A stretch of 17,735 bases of DNA from an uncultured bacterium (GTDB lineage Bacteria > Bacillota > Negativicutes > Acidaminococcales > Acidaminococcaceae). The stretch covers positions 1 through 17,735 of the forward strand of contig CAJMQS010000043.1 in assembly GCA_905215645.1 (NCBI GenBank), in the 5' to 3' direction. Of the stretch, positions 13,946-17,735 are shown in pieces. Under the pieces are notes generated by a model, which was not told where the DNA came from, did not search any database, and was given only the letters and a program-made list of their open reading frames with translations. Numbering within the stretch: position 1 is the stretch's first letter; each line of letters opens with the position of its first letter. The position numbers and the translations under genes were made by a program.

Positions 13946-13950
13946 TTTTT
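13903..13950 (+). terminator. 18-bp hairpin with T run before the ATPase 3' end
   Basis: GGGGTTGTTGCACGTGTG and CACACGTGCAACAGCCCC pair over 18 bp with one G-T wobble, followed by TTTTT on the plus strand. On the minus strand it comes directly after the ATPase stop but has no T run there. It may act in both directions and is the second outer hairpin of element B. Confidence 0.8.
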
Positions 13951-13952
13951 AT

Positions 13953-15347
13953 TCAAACCAGCAATTCCCTGGGTGTCAGCAGCAGGACATTCTCCTCCCT
14001 GGCCTCTGTTTCCAACCTTGGGGTAAAACCGGCACGGGAAAACAAGGCGTACTGGATTTTCCGCCCCTTCCGGACTAATTCACTCCGTTCCTGGAGCAGC
14101 CGCAGCACCGGCAGATCCATAGGTTCCTGTTTCCATTTACATTCCCCGCAAAGGATATGCTGCTCATCGGTACAGACCAGATCGATTTCTTCCTCTCGCC
14201 GTTTCCGGGGATTCGTCCCCCACCAGCTTCCGTACTGGAGATACAGCGGAAATCCGTTGCCCTGCTTTACCTGGTATTGAATATACTGGAGAGCGATTTT
14301 TTCAAACACATGACCAAAATAGGCTGCAAACTGTGGCTGGATCTTCTGCTTCCAGGCCTGCTGCCCCATTCCCATAGCAATCAGAGAACTGCAGCCAGGA
14401 ATGAAGCGGAACCAGAAACGGTACAGATTGTCTGCCAGCTGATAAAGACTTTTCCGGGATGAGGTATTCTCCACCGGCTGTATTTTACGGACCAGCTCCA
14501 GATTCTGGAGATTCTTCAGGTAAAAAGCCAGACCGTTGGTATCCTTGCCCACTGCGGAAGCAATTTCATGGAGCCGGTTGGCACCATGGGCGATAGCCGT
14601 AAGGATACTGTTGTACACAGCTGGTTCCCGCAATTCCTGGAGCATCAGGTTTTCCGGTTCCTCCTGGAGATGCCCGCTGGGAGAAAGCAGTTCCTCACAC
14701 ACGGCTTCTTCCAGATTTCCATAATGAGACAGATACAGAAGATACTGGGGAATTCCATCACAGATTCCATAGGCCATCATTTTTTCCTCTTCTGTCCATC
14801 CTGGGAAAAACCGGACGGCTTCGTAATAGGGAAGAGCATGGAGTTTCAGCTGGGCTGTCCGCCGTCCGTAAAGAGGACTCTGGTAACTGAGCACCTGCCG
14901 TTCCATGAAACTCATAGACGATCCACACAGAATCAGGTACAGTTCCGTATCCTTCCACTCCTGATCAATGACCTTCTGCAGGATGGAGGAAATTTCCGGA
15001 GCCGCTTTGGCCAGATAGGGATATTCATCAATGACAAATACCAGACGCTTGTGCCGTCCCACTTCGGTCAGATAAGCAAACAGATCTTCAAAACTGGAAA
15101 AAGAACCCAGCAGCCGGGTCTGAAGATCCGGGATCTGCTCCCGTACAGCTGCCGTCAGGTTGGCCAGCTGCTCTTTTTTGCTCTGTTCTGTAGCCATGAA
15201 ATAGACCGCCGGCTTATCCTGGATAAATTCCCGGATCAACCGGGTCTTCCCCACCCGCCGCCGTCCGTAAATTACAGGGAATTCAAAACGTCCAGAACCA
15301 TAGCGTTTTTCCAGAGCTGCCAGTTCCTGTTTTCTGCCGATGAACAT
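13953..15347 (-). CDS. ATPase_2/DUF234-family AAA-type ATPase
   Basis: A 464-residue protein of the archaeal-type ATPase family common as solitary genes in gut anaerobes. Walker A GRRRVGKT (residues about 28-35) and Walker B RLVFVIDEYPYL (D107, E108) are intact, followed by LILCGSS as a sensor-like strand. Next is a winged-helix segment (about 250-290, HEIASAVGKDTNGLAFYLKN). The C-terminus is DUF234-like with EEEIDLV...GECKW (about 386-406), the arrangement of a PD-(D/E)xK nuclease core. ATG has AGGAGGG 7 nt upstream. The physiological role of the family is not settled; defence, mobile-element or regulatory functions are all possible. Its promoter region carries twin palindromes suggesting tight control. 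Confidence 0.88.
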   Translation of the reverse strand: MFIGRKQELAALEKRYGSGRFEFPVIYGRRRVGKTRLIREFIQDKPAVYFMATEQSKKEQLANLTAAVREQIPDLQTRLLGSFSSFEDLFAYLTEVGRHKRLVFVIDEYPYLAKAAPEISSILQKVIDQEWKDTELYLILCGSSMSFMERQVLSYQSPLYGRRTAQLKLHALPYYEAVRFFPGWTEEEKMMAYGICDGIPQYLLYLSHYGNLEEAVCEELLSPSGHLQEEPENLMLQELREPAVYNSILTAIAHGANRLHEIASAVGKDTNGLAFYLKNLQNLELVRKIQPVENTSSRKSLYQLADNLYRFWFRFIPGCSSLIAMGMGQQAWKQKIQPQFAAYFGHVFEKIALQYIQYQVKQGNGFPLYLQYGSWWGTNPRKRREEEIDLVCTDEQHILCGECKWKQEPMDLPVLRLLQERSELVRKGRKIQYALFSRAGFTPRLETEAREENVLLLTPRELLV

Positions 15348-15371
15348 AGTGATTCCCTCCTGTAAATAATA

Positions 15372-15398
15372 TAGTCGTAACTATACTAGTCATGACTA
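15372..15398. promoter_or_regulatory. Twin palindromic operator of the ATPase gene
   Basis: TAGTCGTAACTA (15372-15383) and the perfect palindrome TAGTCATGACTA (15387-15398) lie 15 bp centre to centre, 25-50 bp upstream of the ATPase ATG and overlapping AT-rich -10-like boxes (TATAGT, TATATT on the minus strand). The consensus TAGTCRTRACTA suggests two dimer sites of a repressor. The binding protein is unknown; the ATPase's own winged helix is one candidate. Confidence 0.7.
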
Positions 15399-15492
15399 TA
15401 TTATCATATTTTCCCCCAGACTTCCAATTCCAACTTAATGTAAAATAGTTCATAGAAGCTTCTTGCCCTCTGGACGACAGCCCCTTTCCCAT

Positions 15493-15522
15493 TTGACCTT
15501 GCTGCCCGTTCCGCTCTATAAT
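15493..15522 (+). promoter_or_regulatory. Promoter of the HD-domain gene
   Basis: TTGACC (15493-15498), 18 bp spacer, TATAAT (15517-15522). The start would be near 15529, about 29 nt before the ATG. Confidence 0.85.
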
Positions 15523-15557
15523 GGTTCCATCATTGCACCACGAAAGGATGGTCTCCT

Positions 15558-16121
15558 ATGTCCCCTGAAACTTTTCTTGCGATCCTGACCCGGGCCGGCC
15601 GGCTGAAAACGGTTGCTCGTCACTGCTGGACGGCTCCCGGCCGGCAGGAAAGCGTAGCGGACCATTCCTGGCAGATGGCTCTCATGGCTCTCCTGCTGTC
15701 CCAGGAACCGGAATTCCGGGAGCTGGACCTGGACCGGGTGATCCGGATGTGCCTGATCCACGATCTGGGAGAAGCCTTTACTGGGGATATCCCTGCTTTT
15801 GCCAAAGGAGACCGGGACCGGGCCGCAGAACAAGACTGCTGGGACAAGTGGCTGGCCACCTTTCCGGAAGAAAACCGGCAGGAATGGCAGGCCATGCTGG
15901 CAGAAATGGAGGCCCAGGAAACCCAGGAAGCCAAACTGTACAAGGCCCTGGACAAGCTGGAAGCAGTGATCAGCCACAATGAGTCGGACCGTGATACCTG
16001 GCTGCCCCTGGAATACGACCTCCAATTCACCTACCCGGAAAAAGCCGTCCAATTCTCGTCCTGGCTGAAAGCCCTGAAAAAAGCCGTGGACCAATGGACG
16101 CAGGAAAAGATAAAAGGATAA
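15558..16121 (+). CDS. HD-domain phosphohydrolase (YfbR/HD_3-like)
   Basis: A 187-residue metal-dependent phosphohydrolase, probably a nucleotidase acting on deoxynucleoside monophosphates like YfbR. HD residues are visible: H36 in SVADHSWQMAL, H68-D69 in CLIHDLGEAFTGDIP with E72, and D132 in KALDKLEAV. The opening (GRLKTVARHCW) also fits the family, whose members start by placing an Arg and a Trp near the substrate. The ribosome site is a moderate AAAGGATGG. The substrate is inferred, not shown. The gene ends two bases before the -35 of the MATE transporter gene, with no terminator between, so read-through into the transporter leader is likely. Confidence 0.9.
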   Translation: MSPETFLAILTRAGRLKTVARHCWTAPGRQESVADHSWQMALMALLLSQEPEFRELDLDRVIRMCLIHDLGEAFTGDIPAFAKGDRDRAAEQDCWDKWLATFPEENRQEWQAMLAEMEAQETQEAKLYKALDKLEAVISHNESDRDTWLPLEYDLQFTYPEKAVQFSSWLKALKKAVDQWTQEKIKG

Positions 16122-16123
16122 CC

Positions 16124-16152
16124 TTGCCCTCTTTCTTTGAATCTGCTATAAT
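16124..16152 (+). promoter_or_regulatory. Promoter of the MATE transporter leader
   Basis: TTGCCC (16124-16129), 17 bp spacer, TATAAT (16147-16152). The start would be near 16159, giving an untranslated leader of about 170 nt. Confidence 0.82.
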
Positions 16153-16154
16153 AG

Positions 16155-16246
16155 CGGTGCTTGCTCGGAGGGTAAATCATTCGCTGGAAATGATAAGCTG
16201 GATAAGGCAACCGATTGAAACATCGGTTCGTCTTATCCAGCTTTTT
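16155..16246 (+). promoter_or_regulatory. Riboswitch-like leader with terminator, candidate guanidine-IV (mepA) type
   Basis: Directly after the start site comes a compact structured stretch: GGTGCTTGCTCGGAGGGTAA, then a hairpin ATCATT/AATGAT with loop CGCTGGA, enclosed by GCTT/AAGC. It runs without a gap into a long terminator: AGCTGGATAAG (16196-16206) with CTTATCCAGCT (16232-16242), an inner stem AACCGAT/ATCGGTT, then TTTTTGTTTT. The start codon lies about 80 nt further on, so the terminator must be overcome. The established guanidine-IV riboswitch (mepA motif) controls MATE pumps by this design. The class assignment here rests on context and general form, not on a covariance-model match. 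Confidence 0.6.
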
Positions 16247-16250
16247 GTTT
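16196..16250 (+). terminator. Leader terminator (attenuator) of the MATE gene
   Basis: An 11-bp outer stem and 7-bp inner stem with a TGAAAC loop, then a T-rich run. It lies between promoter and coding sequence, so it acts as an attenuator rather than a gene end. Confidence 0.9.
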
Positions 16251-16327
16251 TATCCCTCTCCCCCTCATTTCACCCTCCCGGCAAGCCTTCTATTATCACT
16301 TTTGCAGAAAGGACGGCTTTGTGTCTG

Positions 16328-17662
16328 ATGGAACGAACCAATTCATTTACCGAGGGCAGGATCCTTCCCACCCTGCTTCGTTTTTCCGTAACAGTCTTCG
16401 GAGCCCTTTTCCTCCAGGCTCTGTACGGAGGCGTCGACCTATTGGTAGTAGGTCAGTTTGCCGGCACAGGAGATGTTTCCGGAGTTGTCACCGGCAGCTC
16501 CCTATTGAATACCCTGACCATGATCATCACCGGGCTTTCTATGGGAGTGACCATCCTGGTGGGAGAAGCCATCGGCCGACGGAAGCCGGAACAGGCCGGG
16601 CAGGCCATCTGCAACGGCATCCTGCTGTTTTTCTTCCTGGGCCTTTTGCTGACGGTGGGGCTGATTGCCGGTGCTCCCACCCTGGCTCGATGGTTCCAGG
16701 CTCCGGAAAAAGCCTTCCTGCCCACGGTCCACTATATCCAGATCTGTGGGGCCGGCGGGCTGTTCATAGTAGGTTATAACCTGCTGGGTGCTATATTCCG
16801 GGGGCTGGGAGACGCTCGTACACCTCTGTTGGCCGTAGCCATCGCCTGCGTCATGAACATTGCTGGGGACCTGCTGCTGGTAGCCGTATTCCACCTGGGA
16901 GCCGCCGGCGCTGCCCTGGCCACCGTAGCTTCCCAGGGAATCAGCGTACTGACGGCCGTGCTCCTGCTCCGGCGGAAGACTCTGCCTTTTCCCATCCATC
17001 GGGAATTTTTCCATTTTCCCTGGCCCATGATCTCCCATGAACTGCGGCTGGGGCTGCCAGTAGCTCTCCAGGAACTGTTTGTAGGGACCTCCTTCATGGT
17101 CATCCAGGGCGTGGCCAATACCTTCGGGGTGGTATCCTCTGCCGGGGTGGGCATTGCGGAAAAAGTCTGCGCCTTCATCATGCTAGTGCCTTCCGCCTAT
17201 ATGCAGTCCCTGTCCGCCTTCGTGGCCCAGAACCGAGGTGCCGGGAAGCCGGAACGGGCCCGCCGTGCGCTCTTCGACAGCCTGATGACTGCCGGGGCAG
17301 CCGGTCTCTTCATGTTCTTCACCTTGTTTTTCCACGGAGATGTACTGGCCTCTCTGTTCACCCGGGAACCGGATGTGATCGACGCCGCTGCCAGCTACCT
17401 CCAATCCTATGGGGTGGATGGCTTCCTGAGCCCCCTGCTGTTCTGCTTCATCGGCTTCTTCAACGGCTGTCAGATGACCCTATTCGTCATGCTCCAGGGG
17501 ATGCTGGGCGCCCTGTTCGTCCGGATCCCTTTGGCTCTTTTTATCAGCCAGCTGCCCGGCGTCACCCTGTTCCACATCGGCCTCAGCACCCCGGCCTCCA
17601 GTGTTGTCCAATTGGCTTTGTGTGTGGGGATGTATGTGTGGAGGAGGAAGAGGGTGAAATGA
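16328..17662 (+). CDS. MATE-family multidrug efflux transporter
   Basis: A 444-residue inner-membrane protein with about twelve hydrophobic segments in two similar halves, typical of MATE exporters that use an ion gradient to expel cationic compounds. Family features include the opening FTEGRILPTLLRFSVTVFGA, ALYGGVDLLVVGQFAG, GLSMGVTILVGEAIGRRKPE and, in the second half, SAFVAQNRGAGKPERARRAL. ATG 16328 gives the usual N-terminus MERTNSFTEGR. The AAAGGA is 14 nt away, however, so an in-frame TTG at 16319 (spacing 5-6 nt) may be the real start, adding three residues. The frame stays open further upstream but runs through the leader terminator and is not translated. Expression is probably controlled by that leader. 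Confidence 0.93.
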   Translation: MERTNSFTEGRILPTLLRFSVTVFGALFLQALYGGVDLLVVGQFAGTGDVSGVVTGSSLLNTLTMIITGLSMGVTILVGEAIGRRKPEQAGQAICNGILLFFFLGLLLTVGLIAGAPTLARWFQAPEKAFLPTVHYIQICGAGGLFIVGYNLLGAIFRGLGDARTPLLAVAIACVMNIAGDLLLVAVFHLGAAGAALATVASQGISVLTAVLLLRRKTLPFPIHREFFHFPWPMISHELRLGLPVALQELFVGTSFMVIQGVANTFGVVSSAGVGIAEKVCAFIMLVPSAYMQSLSAFVAQNRGAGKPERARRALFDSLMTAGAAGLFMFFTLFFHGDVLASLFTREPDVIDAAASYLQSYGVDGFLSPLLFCFIGFFNGCQMTLFVMLQGMLGALFVRIPLALFISQLPGVTLFHIGLSTPASSVVQLALCVGMYVWRRKRVK

Positions 17663-17663
17663 A

Positions 17664-17693
17664 AAGGGGCTGCTGTATGCGCAGCAGCCCCTT
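17664..17693 (+). terminator. Terminator hairpin of the MATE gene
   Basis: AAGGGGCTGCTG and CAGCAGCCCCTT form a perfect 12-bp stem with loop TATGCG, starting two bases after the stop. The T tract is weak (TTAG). It is the outer hairpin of repeat element C. Confidence 0.8.
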
Positions 17694-17735
17694 AGTCGGA
17701 AGTCAGGAGTCTGAAGTCGGAAGCCTCAGGACAGG
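17664..17735 (-). repeat. Heptad-armed palindromic repeat element, copy C, cut by the window end
   Basis: 17685-17732 is identical over 48 bp to the reverse complement of 8121-8168: end of the outer hairpin, then four heptads (AGTCGGA, AGTCAGG, AGTCTGA, AGTCGGA), AGCC and TCAGGAC. So this is the right end of a third copy, in inverted orientation relative to copy A and running out of the window. Confidence 0.88.

Noticed and set aside
16094..16327. N-terminal 78-codon extension of the MATE frame
   Set aside because: It overlaps the HD gene end, then runs through the promoter and leader terminator. MATE homology begins at MERTNSFTEGR.

Overview
The window looks like chromosomal DNA from a diderm Firmicute (class Negativicutes). 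The best guess is an Acidaminococcus-like organism, but no marker gene here fixes the genus. The reasons are a trimeric autotransporter, which needs an outer membrane, that ends in an S-layer-homology (SLH) domain; a moderately GC-rich, CCGG-heavy codon style; strong Shine-Dalgarno sites; and typical low-GC-style promoters.

Layout. 1-310 holds a long inverted repeat and a bidirectional terminator. 311-6619 (-) is a 2,102-residue trimeric autotransporter adhesin. 6620-7184 is an AT-rich intergenic region. 7185-7913 (+) is a LytTR response regulator. It converges on a translationally coupled pair of seven-TM sensor proteins (10448-9534 and 9537-8188, both -). One carries the histidine box but no ATPase domain; the other carries the ATPase but a degraded histidine box. 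Together they look like a split histidine kinase for the regulator.

10550-11500 resembles the worn remnant of an integrative element at a tRNA-Thr(CGT) gene. It has a broken integrase tail, an orphan terminator and an apparently complete Fst/par-type type I toxin-antitoxin locus: a 32-residue membrane peptide, a convergent antisense RNA of about 63 nt, shared direct repeats and a shared terminator stem. Next come housekeeping genes: glutamate racemase (murI, -), a zinc-ribbon Nudix hydrolase (-) and, divergent from it, ferritin (ftnA, +). Then follow a solitary ATPase_2/DUF234 ATPase (-) with a twin palindromic operator, an HD-domain phosphohydrolase (+) and a MATE efflux transporter (+) behind a riboswitch-like terminator leader.

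A repeat family runs through the window: 7919-8188, 13649-13945 and 17664 to the window end. Each element has outer GGGGCTGTTGC-type hairpins, arms of 7-bp tandem repeats forming inverted repeats, and an AT-rich core with two small palindromes. The two complete copies lie between convergent genes and appear to keep their pairing by compensatory change. The strongest candidates for something undescribed are this repeat family, the split kinase pair and the par-like toxin-antitoxin locus.
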